Source of the DNA: Pelobates cultripes | Taxonomy: Eukaryota; Chordata; Amphibia; Anura; Pelobatidae | Length of the DNA: 64,000 nucleotides | Assembly (NCBI GenBank): GCA_933207985.1 | Contig: OW240917.1 | Coordinates: 246,456,976-246,520,975 of the forward strand | Reading direction: 5' to 3' | Shown here: positions 34,141 to 62,310 of the stretch, piece after piece | Position numbering within the stretch: position 1 is the first letter of the stretch | Layout of the letters: the number at the start of each line of letters is the position of its first letter | Notes under the pieces: generated by a model | Database searches by the model: none | Told to the model about the DNA's origin: nothing | What the model saw: only the letters and a program-made list of their open reading frames with translations | Made by a program: the position numbers and the translations under genes

Positions 34141-34559
34141 AGGGTTAATAAGTATGTAGGGGTGAGACCTGGACATGGGGGGTTCTGTTGTACTTGTGAG
34201 ACATTACTGAACACAAATATGAGTGTTCTAAATCTCAGTAAAATGTATAATGCTGATGATATAATCAGTAAAAAGGCAGTTTATTTGTGAAAAATGCAAA
34301 AAAAATATAATATGAACGCTAATTTTGTCCACTGTTTGTAACTAAGTGGGACATACCTTATTTTGAAAACCCTGGGTTGTCTACTTTTGCATATGGGATG
34401 CCATGATGGGGGTAATTCTCATTCCTGGACTGCCATGCAGTCTCAAAGCCAACATAACCAATCTGGTAAATCTCAATGTCTAACAACTGAAAAAGGGAAA
34501 CGCTATATTTGATCCTGTAACTTTTCAAATTACCATAAAACATGTACATCTGGGGTACT

Positions 34560-35420
34560 CTTGTACTCGTGAGCCATTGCTGAACACAAATATGTGTATT
34601 TTTTTGCAGTAAAATCTAGAGCTATTATGATGTTTACCAATCAAAGGTTGCCTCTGTTTACAGAGGAGTGTGTATAACAAAAGTGCACAAAAGAGTCAAA
34701 AAGTGATTTACAGGCAGCTCAATACACTAGTGTGGAAATATCCTCTATTCCACTGAATAAATTTAGTAGATATTGGTGCGGTGTAAGTGACAAGGACCTA
34801 CACCTATAAGTGGAGCGCTCAAACACAGATAAATCTTACCAAAACGTAGTCTCATTCAATGGTAAAATATGGGGTACATGTCAAAATAAAATACAGAAAA
34901 TACAATATAGTGTAGATGGTACTAAAAAATGGCTTCACAGTGATTATAATAATATTGTGTTGAATATTACACTCACATTTCAAGGAGCCTGTATATAGAA
35001 AACACTGGCTCCGTATAAAGGCTTGTGTGCTGTTATGGTAGCACCACCCTCCTACTTCGGCTTGAAGAATTTCTCGAGAACACGAAAAAAGAGAAGAAAG
35101 CAAACCGATGTGTAGACTTATGGTGATAAATGACACAGATATGTGTTCAATAAATGGGGTGCTCACCTGGTCCTGAGCCTACGAATCCCGGCTCTAGGTA
35201 TGTGGATTTTGTGCCAATTTGAATGGGGATGGCACTACCCCTGTGAGGATTCATTGGAGGCTCTAAAAAGAACTTGTATGAGGTATTAAATGAAAATGGT
35301 AAATTTATTAGTTTAAAATAAACATAAAAACAAAGATGATAAAAGTCCTCAAATAAAAGTCCTTTAAAAATGGCCAATACGCGTTTCACTCTCAAATAGA
35401 GCTTCTTCAGTCAGCTGGTT
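34560..35420 (-). mobile_element. Nonautonomous PLE-like element with hammerhead motif
   Basis: Noncoding repeat-like DNA with a hammerhead motif at its high-coordinate end on the minus strand. Text such as gtgtaagtgacaaggacctac and agtggagcgctcaaacac is typical of frog ribozyme-bearing pseudo-LTRs. Only the ribozyme end is well supported; the other border is a guess. Confidence 0.4.
35371..35418 (-). ncRNA. Hammerhead ribozyme motif, minus strand
   Basis: On the minus strand: CTGAAGA (35410-35404), a CTCT/AGAG stem II with loop, GAAAC (35387-35383), a minimal stem III and a GTA cleavage triplet ending at 35378. Stem I is GTCGA-type five pairs (35411-35415 with 35373-35377), two of them G-U. 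Core bases are intact but stem II has a bulge, so it may be weaker than the motif at 3516. Confidence 0.55.
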
Positions 35421-36463
35421 GTGTTATGATGTTTACAGTAAAAATGCCGCACAGAACTAAAAAAATAAAATTTCTTAATTTCACACTTTTTAAATTTCTA
35501 TTCATAGAAGTGTTTTTATTTTATTCTCATAAATATTTGATGTGAAATTAAACCCCCGTTTCTCCTGAATAAAATGATATACAATAAGTGTAGGTGCACT
35601 TAACATTTAAGAGGTGAATTACAGTTGAACAGACATATAGCTCAAATTAAAGCTTTTGTTCACATCGTCTACAATTGCGTCTTTAAGGGGTTAAATAATT
35701 ATTGAATATGTTTACAATATAACAGCTAATCAGTACAGAAGGCAAAAAACTAGTTATAACATGGAATAAAAATGAACAATACTAATATAATAAAAATATA
35801 AAAATAGCAGCTAAAAACATTAAAATATTTCTCTCCACTTGCTAAAGCACTTAAATAACACATTTAACCCCTCAAGGACACATGACATGTGTGACATGTC
35901 ATGATTCCCTATTATTCCAGAAGTTTGGTCCTTAAGGGGCCTTTAAATAATAAGTTATTCAAAAATAAATGAAGTAAATAATAAATGCACTACTAATAGC
36001 ATAGGTGAATAATAATAATATTAATTCTAGTACTCCTAAGTTATTTTAATAGTTTAATTTATGTATGGGGTTTTTTTTTTCGCCGTTCACATATTTCAAA
36101 AACAAAAAAACGGAAGATTCCTTTAAAAAAATATTAATAATAATAATTGCTACAATTTCACAATCCCCTAATCAAGATAATAAAATTATATCTGTATTGC
36201 TAAATACATCCAAAGACCAAATGCCTAATTCTATTTGTTTAATTTCCATCTAATTTTATTACCAATGCTATTTGTTGGTAATTCTATTTAATACGCACTA
36301 ATCCTGTGTTGTTAAACATGGCATAGTGTTACTTTTACAGATTTGTACTTTGATTTAGAGTTTAATGATCATGTGTCAGAGTGACAGGCAACCCTATTCC
36401 ATGGTATTGATTGCAAATTGTAACATACTTCATGGTGGTTATTTCCAGACTGAATTGTGAGAG

Positions 36464-36618
36464 TTATTTTTACATTTGATGAATAGACATCTTTTGGCGT
36501 AGGGCCACAGTTAAGGCAATGTAAACACCAATTCCTTAAGTAGAAAGAGCTGAGATGGCAGTTGTTGGGCTATAAAAGCTTGAATGAGAGTTGCCAGCTG
36601 GTTAGGTCCTGCTTGTAG
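36464..36618 (+). promoter_or_regulatory. MYH copy 2 promoter and first noncoding exon
   Basis: MEF2-like TTATTTTTAC lies at 36464-36473, a canonical TATAAAAG at 36571-36578, and an E-box CAGCTG at 36595-36600. The exon ends tcctgcttgtag at 36618 with a GTAAGT donor. Start of transcription is expected near 36600. The layout matches copy 1 base for base, but with canonical motifs, so this looks like the stronger or ancestral-type muscle promoter. Confidence 0.72.
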
Positions 36619-37061
36619 GTAAGTAACGTTGTGGGTTGCTTGGGAGAATTTTTCACTTTTTTACGATGCATGCAACAGGCAGTAAAAAAAAGGATACCTG
36701 AGCTTATTAGCGTAACATTTCGTTAAGTCATATGTAGTTCTGATACGTTGATTGATCTCGAAATTTATTTATTTTATATAAACTTTATTGCTCTTTTTTT
36801 TTATTTTACAAAGTTACACAAAAACAATATTTAATATTTCATTTAAACAATAAACACAACAAACAAAAAATGAAAATAAATATCTAAGTTTTGCACATAC
36901 CTTATTGTAACTAATTTATGTATCACCAAAATAGTCTGCAAAGCTTGATATATTGACCAAAGGAATAAAAAGAAAAATGAAGAAGTCAAAGCTAGATTGT
37001 AGTTATTGTGGAGCCTTTAGTGTTGGGTTGAGGGTATGACTTTTACATTCATAGTTCGATG

Positions 37062-37071
37062 CCTTATAAGG
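37062..37071 (+). promoter_or_regulatory. CArG box in MYH copy 2 intron 1
   Basis: CCTTATAAGG is a perfect CC(A/T)6GG serum response factor site. The copy 1 counterpart (9841-9850) reads ACTTATAAGG and has lost the first C. SRF sites near muscle promoters are well known; function here is inferred. Confidence 0.45.
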
Positions 37072-37154
37072 GAGAAGATAAAAAGATGGAAATATAGAGT
37101 GAAGATTTATTTAATTATGAATTCTAGAAGCATGGGACTGCTTGATAAAAGTCC

Positions 37155-37697
37155 TTAAAGGAACACTATAGTCACCTAAATTACTTTAGCTAAATAAAGC
37201 AGTTTTAGTGTATAGATCATTCCCCTGCAATTTCACTGCTCAATTCACTGTCATTTAGGAGTTAAATCACTTTGTTTCTGTTTATGCAGCCCTCCCCTGG
37301 CTATGATTGACAGAGCCTGCATGAAAAAAAACTGGTTTCACTTTCAAACAGATGTAATTTACCTTAAATAATTGTATCTCAATCTCTAAATTGAACTTTA
37401 ATCACATACAGGAGGCTCTTGCAGGGTCTAGCAAGCTATTAACATAGCAGGGGATAAGAAAATCTTAATTAAACAGAACTTGCAATAAAGAAAGCCTAAA
37501 TAGGGCTCTCTTTACAGGAAGTGTTTATGGAAGGCTGTGCAAGTCACATGCAGGGAGGTGTGACTAGGGTTCATAAACAAAGGGATTTAACTCCTAAATG
37601 GCAGAGGATTAAGCAGTGAGGCTGCAGGGGCATGTTCTATACACCAAAACCGCTTCATTAAGCTAAAGTTGTTCAGGTGACTATAGTGTCCCTTTAA
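37155..37697. mobile_element. TTAA MITE in MYH copy 2 intron 1
   Basis: The element is flanked by TTAA and has inverted ends AGGAACACTATAGTCACCT and, inverted, AGGGACACTATAGTCACCT, followed by matching TTTAGCTAA-type blocks. The TTAA target points to a piggyBac- or Kolobok-type transposase acting in trans. Copy 1 still has the empty TTAA (agaccttaaagc near 9935). It is very similar to the copy at 38778. Confidence 0.88.
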
Positions 37698-37822
37698 AGT
37701 AAGGAAGGGAGAACTGGATAGGCTTGGTTATGAGAAGGGTGGAGTGGGGGTGGACTTAATTGATATTTATTGAAATTTCTTAAATTTTAATCATTTTCTC
37801 TCTCTTCTTTTTTTAATTCCAG

Positions 37823-37867
37823 GGAACTGTTGTATTTTTTTTTCCCATTAAACATCTGAAATAAAAT
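37823..37867 (+). other. MYH: MYH copy 2, 5'-UTR exon 2
   Basis: A 45-nt noncoding exon beginning ggaactgttgta after taattccag and ending ctgaaataaaat before gtaagt. It aligns with 10069-10108 of copy 1. Confidence 0.65.
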
Positions 37868-38194
37868 GTAAGTAGTAATACATAGCTTTGTATTGTGGAA
37901 AAATGGCAATATTAGAAAGAAAATGATGCTTTTATATCTAGTAACTTGAAATTGATGAAATCAAAGCCGTTTTCCTGGCACTATAGATTTTTAAGTCCAG
38001 TTATGACAAAATATTAACATAACCAAGAAAGGTTGGCTAAAATAGCCGCTTTGCACATTATTTTAAAATAAAAAGTAAGATATAGTATTTGAAAATTCAA
38101 TCTCCATTATTCATGGAGTGGCATTTTCAAGTTAAAATTAGACTCCATAAATTAAAACACAATTAATAATTTCACTCTACAGTGCTTTACCACT

Positions 38195-38213
38195 TGCCCT
38201 CTAGGTGGCGCTT
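38195..38213 (+). promoter_or_regulatory. CTCF-like motif in MYH copy 2 intron 2
   Basis: The sequence tgccctctaggtggcgctt fits the core of the CTCF consensus (AGGKGGCGC). The copy 1 counterpart near 11510-11525 reads aggtggaactt and has lost the CGC. A binding role is possible but not shown. Confidence 0.35.
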
Positions 38214-38777
38214 CAATCACTGTTTAGGTCTCAGGGAAATCAATCCATTTGGTTTTTAGATATTCATATTCTCTTATCTTATAAAGCTACCTAGGGTAGT
38301 ACATAAGGAAATTTAGCAATATGGTCTGACACCGTAGGGATCACTTTATAATATTTTATTTATTTGTATACTTTACCTAACTGGTCACAAACTGAAAAAT
38401 GAATGGCAAACCTTAGGGTTAAACAGCCAAGCAGAGATGTAGAAATTTTCCAAATCAGATTATTTAGTCTCATTTTGCAGTCTATGTTTAAATTTACTGG
38501 CTATTTAGTTTAGAATTTAGTGTTAACCATATAAGAGCCCACTATCATCAAGTCAATCAACAAAGCAGAACAGTCTAGGGGAGTGAATACATGACCATTC
38601 ATTAACTAAAAGTTACTTGACAACCATTGCAACATTTAAGCCTAACTTGGTGGTTAACCCCCTTTTTTGCCAAAAACTCACTGTTTTGCTTATATACCAC
38701 TATACAAGACATGACAAGAGTAGTGTGCGTAGCTCAAAATTTTCCCATTGATTCTCTGAAAATCATAAAGTAGACCC

Positions 38778-39332
38778 TTAAAGGAACACTATAGTCACCT
38801 AAATTACTTTAGCTAAATAAACCAGTTTTAGTGTATAGATCATGCTTCTCAGGTTTCACTGCTCAATTCACTGTCATTTAGGAGTTAAATCACTTTGTTT
38901 CTGTTTATGCAGCCCTAGCCACACCTCCCCTGTCTATGATTGACAGAGCCTACATGAAAAAAAAAACTGGTTTCACTTTCAAACAGATGTAATTTACCTT
39001 AAATAATTGTATCTCAATCTCTAAATTGAACTTTAATCACATACAGGAGGCTCTTGCAGGGTCTAGCAAGCTATTAACATGGCAGGGGATAAGAAAATCT
39101 TAATTAAACAGAACTTGCAATAAAGAAAGCCTAAATAGGGCTCTCTTTACAGGAAGTGTTTATGGAAGGCTGTGCAAGTCACATGCAGGGAGGTGTGACT
39201 AGGGTTCATAAACAAAGGGATTTAACTCCTAAATGGCAGAGGATTGAGCAGTGAGGCTGCAGGGGCATGTTCTATACACCAAAACTGCTTCATTAAGCTA
39301 AAGTTGTTCAGGTGACTATAGTGTCCCTTTAA
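38778..39332. mobile_element. TTAA MITE in MYH copy 2 intron 2
   Basis: Same family as 37155-37697: TTAA on both sides, the same ends and nearly identical interior (for example aggaagtgtttatggaaggc), but it contains a short ctagccacac-type stretch missing from the other copy. The two differ at few positions, so they inserted in a similar period. Confidence 0.88.
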
Positions 39333-39620
39333 CCATTCAGCATTAGAATCATCTTCCTCCATAATAATTTCTCTGTAGCAATTATGTATGTATCGGAAAA
39401 TAGCTATATTTATTTCACATGGCCTCCAACTCAAATGCCAAATGTGTGTGTGCGGCCAAGATTTAAGAATTATTTCTCATAACAATTACTGTTCTACTTT
39501 TTTAAGTGTGGAAATCAATACTGACGATGAGAGGAAATTTGACTATGTAACGTTTTATTGTACGTCTGGGTAAAATAGAGATTAATTTAAGATATGTGTA
39601 TTTTGTAGACACCAGCAATC

Positions 39621-55513
<15,893 letters not shown>

Positions 55514-55660
55514 AGAAGTTTGAATGACTGAAGAGGGAGAAACTTGCAAAATGTGAATTTCTTTCTTCTTTTTTTTTGTAGCACCTAACCTCCAACCACA
55601 TCCCCTATTTTACCCTAAATAAATTATATATTTGCATTTTTCAATATGTTGTCATGTTAC
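55514..55660 (+). terminator. MYH: MYH copy 2 3' UTR and polyadenylation signal
   Basis: AATAAA at 55618-55623, about 105 bases after the stop, aligned with that of copy 1. A T-run at 55570-55577 lengthens this UTR slightly. Confidence 0.75.
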
Positions 55661-57356
55661 TTGTTTGAAATAGATTGATTATAACAATATTACATCTCTA
55701 ATATTACACATTACGTCAGTAAGGTGTGAACAGCTTTAGAATATCTGACTGTTGAGCGAAAAGTATAATTCACAGTTTAAAAAAAACTATATATTCTTTT
55801 ATTTACCTTTACAAAAATATTCATCAGTAATAAACATTAAAAGGGAACTGTGGAGTTTTCATACTATGCTTACTTATTCCCCTATATTTAGCAAATATAT
55901 ACACTTGTAAAGTGTGAAAACCTAAATTAAATGTACAAAACCTTAACTCTTAATCCTGCAACTGGGCACTTCCATTCTAGCTCCCTCTCAATCATTGTAA
56001 TAAGCTCTGTCCTTTGTACCTGGCAGTCAACATAGAGAAAGCATACAGAGAAATTAAGTAAAGTTTCCATTTGTCTAGTTTACAATATGTGCTCTGGACT
56101 AAAACTGGATTTTTAATGTTTTATTCAACAAGGTAACTTTCAGAAGAGACCATTTCCCTTTAATTAGTCTCGTGAACAACTTTCCAGTTCCACACAGGAC
56201 ACTTAAAGGGAAACTAAATTTACCAGAACAACTACAGCTTATTGTATTTGTTCTGGGATGTATAATCATTCCATTCAGATCTTTTGCAGTAAACATCGTC
56301 TTTTCAGAGAATATGCAATGTTTCCATTACTGCATAGGGATACCTCCACTGGCAAATCCTCAGATGGCTACTAAAGGTGCTTCCTGGGGCAGTGCTGCAC
56401 ACAGTGAAGCACTGCCATTCAGTGTCTCAGCCCTCTGCATGGAGATACAGAACTTTCCTCATGGAGATGCATTGAGGAGATGCTGATTGGCGTGGATTGT
56501 GTTTGGCTTGTGCTGGCTCTAACCCTGATCTGCCTCCTTGACAATCTCAGCCAATCCTATGTGAAAGCATTGTGATTGGCTCAGAACACAACTTCTGATG
56601 ATGTCAGACAAGCAGGCAGATCAGGGACAGAGCCAGCAGCAGCAGACTGGAAAAAGGTAAGATTTTGCTATATTTAGGGGTGTTGGGAGGATTAGATGGT
56701 GTTTTTAACACTATAGGGTTAGGAATACATGTTTGTGTTCCTGACCCTATAGTGATCCTTTAACAACATGAAGTATATAATGGTTATACATTAGTTAATA
56801 AATGGTTACTGTGGATATATCTATAAACAAAACTACAAATGTGTTCATAAGCTTCCGCAGCATTGTACATTAAAGGGGATACAGACAAATAATGAACACG
56901 TACTGATACAAAAAAATAAGAAGACCCTGCCACCAAAATCCTAATCTAGTAAATACAGTACTTTTATACAAATTGAGTATTAAGATAACTTATGAGCTTA
57001 CAACCTAACGGGAATAATGGGTAGTTGAGACATGAGGATGCAGGGGTGTTTACAGTAGTTAAATAGTTACGGTTAGAGGAAGCTGAGGGAGCATCCTATA
57101 ATAAAACGAGGAGCAAGAGGAAGAGGGAAATCAGGGTGCAGCTCTGGAGAAAGAAAGAATGTAAAGGTAGTTGAGAATGCACCTGCTTTCCTGCAGGAAA
57201 TGAGGGAAGAGCAGGTAGGGGCGGTGGGGGGAGGATGTATAGCATTTGGTGCGATACTGAAATGTTTTGGCAAAAATATTCTGTCTCCCTAAATAATAAT
57301 ACATACACAAAATTAAAGTATTAGTTTTAAACTATACAGAAATTAACACTCCCAAG
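55661..57356. other. 3' flank of MYH copy 2 with MITE and repeats
   Basis: Collinear with 24651-26350. At about 56203-56764 a TTAA-type MITE relative starts ttaaagggaaactaaattta and ends ctatagtgatcctttaa. At about 56855-57200 lies the frog-type repeat (cgcagcattgtacat). No gene. Confidence 0.5.
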
Positions 57357-58144
57357 CAGCGGCATACTAACAGGGGGGCGGCCTGCCCCAGGGATCACTC
57401 ATTAAGGGGGTGCCATTCAGGGACGGATTAAGTGGCACTGTGGCCCAGGGGGCATGATCTCTGGGTGACGAGAATGAGGGGAGTACACTGCACAGGGCAC
57501 TCCTCCTGCCGGTCACTGCATGAAGCGGTGTGCCAAATGCTCTAGGTACGCATCTGATTTGATTCCATGCAAAGACTGGAGTAACGGAGTGCTGAATAAT
57601 AGCCATGGGTAAAAGGTCACAATATCAAGCAACGTAAAACATTCTGTATAGTGCAGGCCAACCAGAATACTTTGGTTATGTTTTTGCCAGTATGTGTGTG
57701 TGGGGAGGGAGCTACCCCCCAATAAAGACAGGCATACATTTATTAATATCTCCATTGTTAAATGTAGTATAATGTTTCTAATGCCTTAAATAATGCATTT
57801 AATTTTTTTATTTTTTAAGTTTACTTATCTTGAACGTTTCGCAATGCAGTTAGGCCCCTCCCACCACAGTAAGATAGTCCACTTCCCAATGGGACTTTAT
57901 ATAAAAAAAAAAAAAAACAACAACAAAAAAAACAGTTTATACCCAAAACTAGTTCTACTCATTGCAGAGCCGTGGTCTACACATGTACAACATCTGCTAC
58001 ATTATATTGGAGATGAGGGGTAGCCATCCACACTAATGGACCTTTCAATGGAATTGACTTAAATAAGCAGGGATATTCATGAAATTAAAACAGGTTTCTG
58101 TATATTTGCTCTTGTACTATGGTACTTTATCTCATCAGTAGTAG
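57357..58144. other. hAT-like end followed by nondescript DNA
   Basis: CAGCGGCATACTAACAG (57357) begins a sequence matching 26351-26560 after copy 1. Further on, tgccaaatgctctaggtacg (57533) resembles the hAT end at 61863. Nothing coding was seen. Confidence 0.4.
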
Positions 58145-59100
58145 TGTAATGGATCACCTGGCACCCCGACTTGGTACCTCCGTTGAAGGATGCTCCTAGC
58201 GCTTACAGAGGGCTCAAAGTGCTCCGCCAGACACCACAACCACCGCAGACCCCACGAACCGCCGCAGCTTGGCTTTCGTCTCGCCGTCTCCTACCCACAC
58301 TGGACCTATGACAAGGCTCCAGGTTCCAGTGGGTGCACCACTCCTCCAAGAGAGTGAAGCAGGAACAAGCTCTTAAAAGAGCTTAGTAGTGATTAGCTAA
58401 GGGAGTATGCAGAGCATAGCAATCCCTTGTAGTGATATAGCAATTCCCCCAATAAGAGACAGGACTCTAGATTGAGGGTGAAGAAGAACTCTGTTTTACT
58501 TGGCACCAAAGGGCCTTCTTTCATGCAGGTTTAACACATACAGGACCGCCCACAGGGTTTTTCAGAACAACCAATAAAAACATTATAACACATACAATAA
58601 AGTAAACCGCTCCAAGCAGAAATCCTCCCCTCTGCCTGTGATACAATTATCTCAAGACAATAGACTAACTGAATTAGCACAGGCAGAAAATATACAGTTT
58701 TTACACAATTCTTATAACTTTAAAAGTATGCATGCAATATTAATAAAAGTTACATATTTGAAATCAGCGTATTGTTGATGTGAAAGGCAGCGCTGGTGTA
58801 GCCGACTGCTCTCCAGAGGGGACCTGTCCAGAGGAGGGGGTGAGGGGAGAGAGGTAGGTCAATTATGTCTAGTGTGGTTGGATTTAGAGGGAAGAAAGCA
58901 GCCGTCTCTCCTCCACTCCATCTCCAGTAGGCCGCAACCTGCCGCCTCAGTTCTCGGTTCCTCTGGGCGTTGATTAAGGTTCCACAGGTAGACCAAGATA
59001 CCCCCAGCATGAGAGTCACCTTGGGTATAGGCGTCCGATTCTGTAGCTCGAATTATCACCGGGTAAGCAGCGTTAGCAGCAGGAGCTCATGCGATACACG
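58145..59100 (-). mobile_element. LTR retrotransposon fragment, related to the LTR at 864-1823
   Basis: On the minus strand the segment ends GGTGATCCATTACA, like the first LTR, and 58145-58740 aligns with 864-1400 with many differences. The stretch 58745-59100 has short minus-strand frames (for example RELRRQVAAYWRWSG) and may be internal sequence or an LTR start of a different subfamily. It lies inside the 3' flank of duplication unit 2 and is absent from unit 1. Confidence 0.55.
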
Positions 59101-59265
59101 TCTTGCCGGCTTGCAGTCCAAGTTCCGCAACCTGCTATCTTCTATTTAAACTTTTCACGTTTTCATTTCAGCTATAAAGCCTTAAAAATAAAATTCACTT
59201 AGAATTTTACTTTACATTAATATCGATAAACTAGGGACGTAGTCAGAAAAATCAATACAGCTTAT

Positions 59266-59740
59266 AGAAAGAAAGAAACACAGAATGTGACCCAGATAAG
59301 AACCAGTCAGCCCATCTATTCTGCCCAAGTTTCTAAATACTTTCATTAGTCCCTGGCCTTATCTTATAGTTAGGATAGCCTTATGCCTATCCCACGCATG
59401 CTTAAACTCCTTTACTGTGTTAACTAGTGATGTCCCGAACGGTTCGCCACGGACTCATCATTGAGTAAACTTTGACCCTGTACCTCACAGTCAGCAGACA
59501 CATTCCAGCCAATCAGCAGCAGACCCTCCCTCCCAGACCCTCCCACCTCCTGGTGCGGCATAAGATACAACACAGTCAAAACTGGGGTTGCACTAAAACT
59601 TTTCACTAGGCGATGGGGTAATGTGCTGCCATTTTCTGTCTGATGCAAACAACGAATTTGCATAGAATTCACATTAGCCACCCAGATTTCCTGTTGTGGG
59701 CTGGCAGACACCTCTTAACTTCGATCATTTTTATGAGATA
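59266..59740. repeat. LINE-like fragment and flank
   Basis: The part 59290-59430 (gacccagataagaacc, cagcccatctattctgccc, tatgcctatcccacgcatgc) is a common frog retroelement tail. The remainder to 59740 shows nothing recognised. Confidence 0.45.
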
Positions 59741-60310
59741 ACTCCCCTATTTGCTGTCCTTATGTGGGATTGCCATATTTAAGGACATCAAATAAGGGAG
59801 CTATCTCCTAAACAGCACCCTAATTTGGTATCTTTAAATATGGAAATCTCGCATAAGGACACCAATTTAGGAAAGTATCTACTAAACAGCTAAAAGATCA
59901 AAATTTTAAAAGCCCTTTTCTTAATTTTAATCTTTCAGTTGTTCAATAGATAAATCCCTTATTTGTTATCCTTATGTGGGATTGCAAGATTTAAGGACAC
60001 CAATTAAGGGAGCTATCTACTAAATACATAAACATTTATATATATATATATACACACACACACAATAACACAATAGATGTATGTCTGTGTGTGTGTCTAT
60101 ATATATATATAATACACAATCGGAGACATACACCCACATAACCACAGACACACACACACAATCACAAATCCACACACACAATCACATACATAAACGCACA
60201 AAATCACAACACACATACTTAACCACAGAGATACACACATAATCACATACATACACAACACAATCACAGACACACACACACAGACATCACATACACACAC
60301 ACACACACCT
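59741..60310. repeat. Inverted motif cluster and TA/CA microsatellites
   Basis: At 59741-60010 a motif like tccttatgtgggattgc...ttaaggaca recurs in direct and inverse orientation three times, giving potential stem-loops. At 60036-60310 TA and CA microsatellites follow. Confidence 0.6.
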
Positions 60311-60469
60311 TGCTCTGGGATGGCTGGAATGGATCATCAGTCCCTGGTGGTCAATTGTTGCTGCTGGGATCTCTGTGCTCTTCCTGCACAGGTCCCTCAC
60401 ATGCCCTGTGATGCCAATGCTGGGATGACATCATATCCCGGCTGCCGGCTCACTGCAGGGCAAAGACAG

Positions 60470-60930
60470 TCAGATGAGAAAGGAGGGGGGAAGAGAAATT
60501 AGGAGGGAGGGAGAGATATTAGGAGGGGGGAAAGAGAAATTGGGGGGAGAAATTGAAGGAGGAAGAGAAATTAGGGGGGAGAGAGGAGGGGTGAGAAAGA
60601 GAAATTGGGAGGAGGAGAAGGAAATTGGAGCGGGAGGAGAGATTGACATTCATCACATACACACAATGCACCCCTTGCACACAGAAAAACACACAATGCA
60701 TTACACACACAGACACACATACACAAGCAATGCAACCGTTACACACAATGCATCCCTTACACACACAGAAACACACAATGCATTCATTACACACACTCAA
60801 TGCACCCCTTACACACATTCAATGCATCCCATACATACACAGAAACACACCTTGCAGCCCTTACACATACAAACACAATTTCACACAATGCATTCCTTAC
60901 ACACATATCAGGACATCCCCTACACACTCC
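60470..60930. repeat. Purine tract and CACACAATGCA minisatellite
   Basis: 60470-60650 is almost pure purine on the + strand (ggaggggggaagagaaatt units). 60655-60930 consists of ttacacacaatgcatccc-type units of about 25-35 bp. Frames of 100-155 codons across both are repeat artefacts. Confidence 0.75.
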
Positions 60931-61863
60931 ACCCCCTGTGAACAAACTCATTGGTGGAACATGAAGGTGGACCCTGGGACCCAGACCTTGAGCTGTGTAA
61001 AGGACCCCCAAAAAATGGAGCTGCTTCCCGTTCTCCCAGAACATTGATTTTTGTGACCACAGTTACAAACCGCCTCCAGAGAGCCTGTTCTGCACCAGAC
61101 CAGTGGAGCCAGACTGCAGCTAGAGCCCATCATCATCCTCATCTGGTTGTAAGTAGGCAATCTAGTATATTATTTGTGGCACTAAGCTCTAATTTACCTC
61201 ACATTAAAGAAACACTATAGTCCCCAGAACCACTTCAGCTTAATGTAGTGGCTCTGGTGTCTATAGCCTGTCCCTGCAGGCCTTTTAATGTAAACACAGC
61301 GGCACTGCAGCACTGGCGTTAGTTAACATGGCAAATCATATGGGTGGGGCATTGTGATGTCACATGGGGGGGGGCGGCAAACTTTACTTTTGCCTAGGGC
61401 GGCAAAAATCCTTGCACCGGCCCTGGCTGGAGGGGGCTGTGTGAGCTGTGGCCGCACAGTGTCCCATGGTAGTTAGGGTGCCGTGCAGCCAGTACAGCTC
61501 ACACAAGCAAACAGCTGATAAACTGGCCGCATGGAGGAAATGTGTATGTGTGACTGTCTGCCTGTGACTGTATGTGACTGTCTGCCTGTAACTGAGTGTG
61601 TGACTGTCTGCCTGTAAAAGTGTGTGTGGGGTTGCGGGGGTTTTGTAGACGAGGCAGTATAGGATTTGTAGAAGGGGCAGGACAGAGGTTTTGTAGGAGG
61701 GGCGGGACAGGACAAGGGTTTTGTAGGAGGGGCTGACAGCAGTTTTGCAAAGTTTACAAATTGTAAAAAAAAAAAAGCGAACCTTTAAATTTTTTTACAT
61801 GTTTTTTGGGGGTGCCAAGCACAGGATCCGCCCCGGGTGCCAAATGCTCTAGGTACGCCCCTG
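60931..61863. other. Transposon ends, no gene
   Basis: A half MITE of the TTAA family starts at 61204 (ttaaagaaacactatagtcc). A hAT-like end occurs near 61425 (inverse of CCAGGGCCGGTGCAAGG) and another ends at 61863 (inverse of CAGGGGCGTACCTAGAG). A block at 61030-61150 resembles an exon in composition but no family was recognised. Confidence 0.45.
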
Positions 61864-62310
61864 AGGCAGACAGTCACACAGAAACAGTTGCAGGCAGACA
61901 GTCACACGCACGACTACTGGCAGATAGTCTCACACATACACACACCGTTACAGGCACACACGCACAATTACAGGCAGACTGTAACACAGTAACAGGCAGC
62001 ATCACACAGTCCCAGGCAGACAGTCACACACACAGTCAAAGGCAGACAGCAACACACAAAGGCACAGGCAGACAGTCACACACAGGCAGTCACACAGTCA
62101 CAGACAGACTGTCACAGATGCAGTCACAGGCAGACAGTCCCACACAGTCACAGATGCAGTCACACACACAGTCACAGATGCAGTCACAGACAGTTACACA
62201 CACAGCGACAGGCAGTCTCACACACAGTCACAGATGCAGTCACACACACAGTCACAGGCAGACAGACGGACACAATCACAGTTACACACACAACTCACAC
62301 ACTCTCTCAC
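61864..62310. repeat. CAGTCACAGGCAGA minisatellite
   Basis: Imperfect units of about 20-25 bp built of cacagtcacaggcagacagt. The 174-codon frame over it is low-complexity Ser/Thr/His/Gln and is not supported as a gene. Confidence 0.8.
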
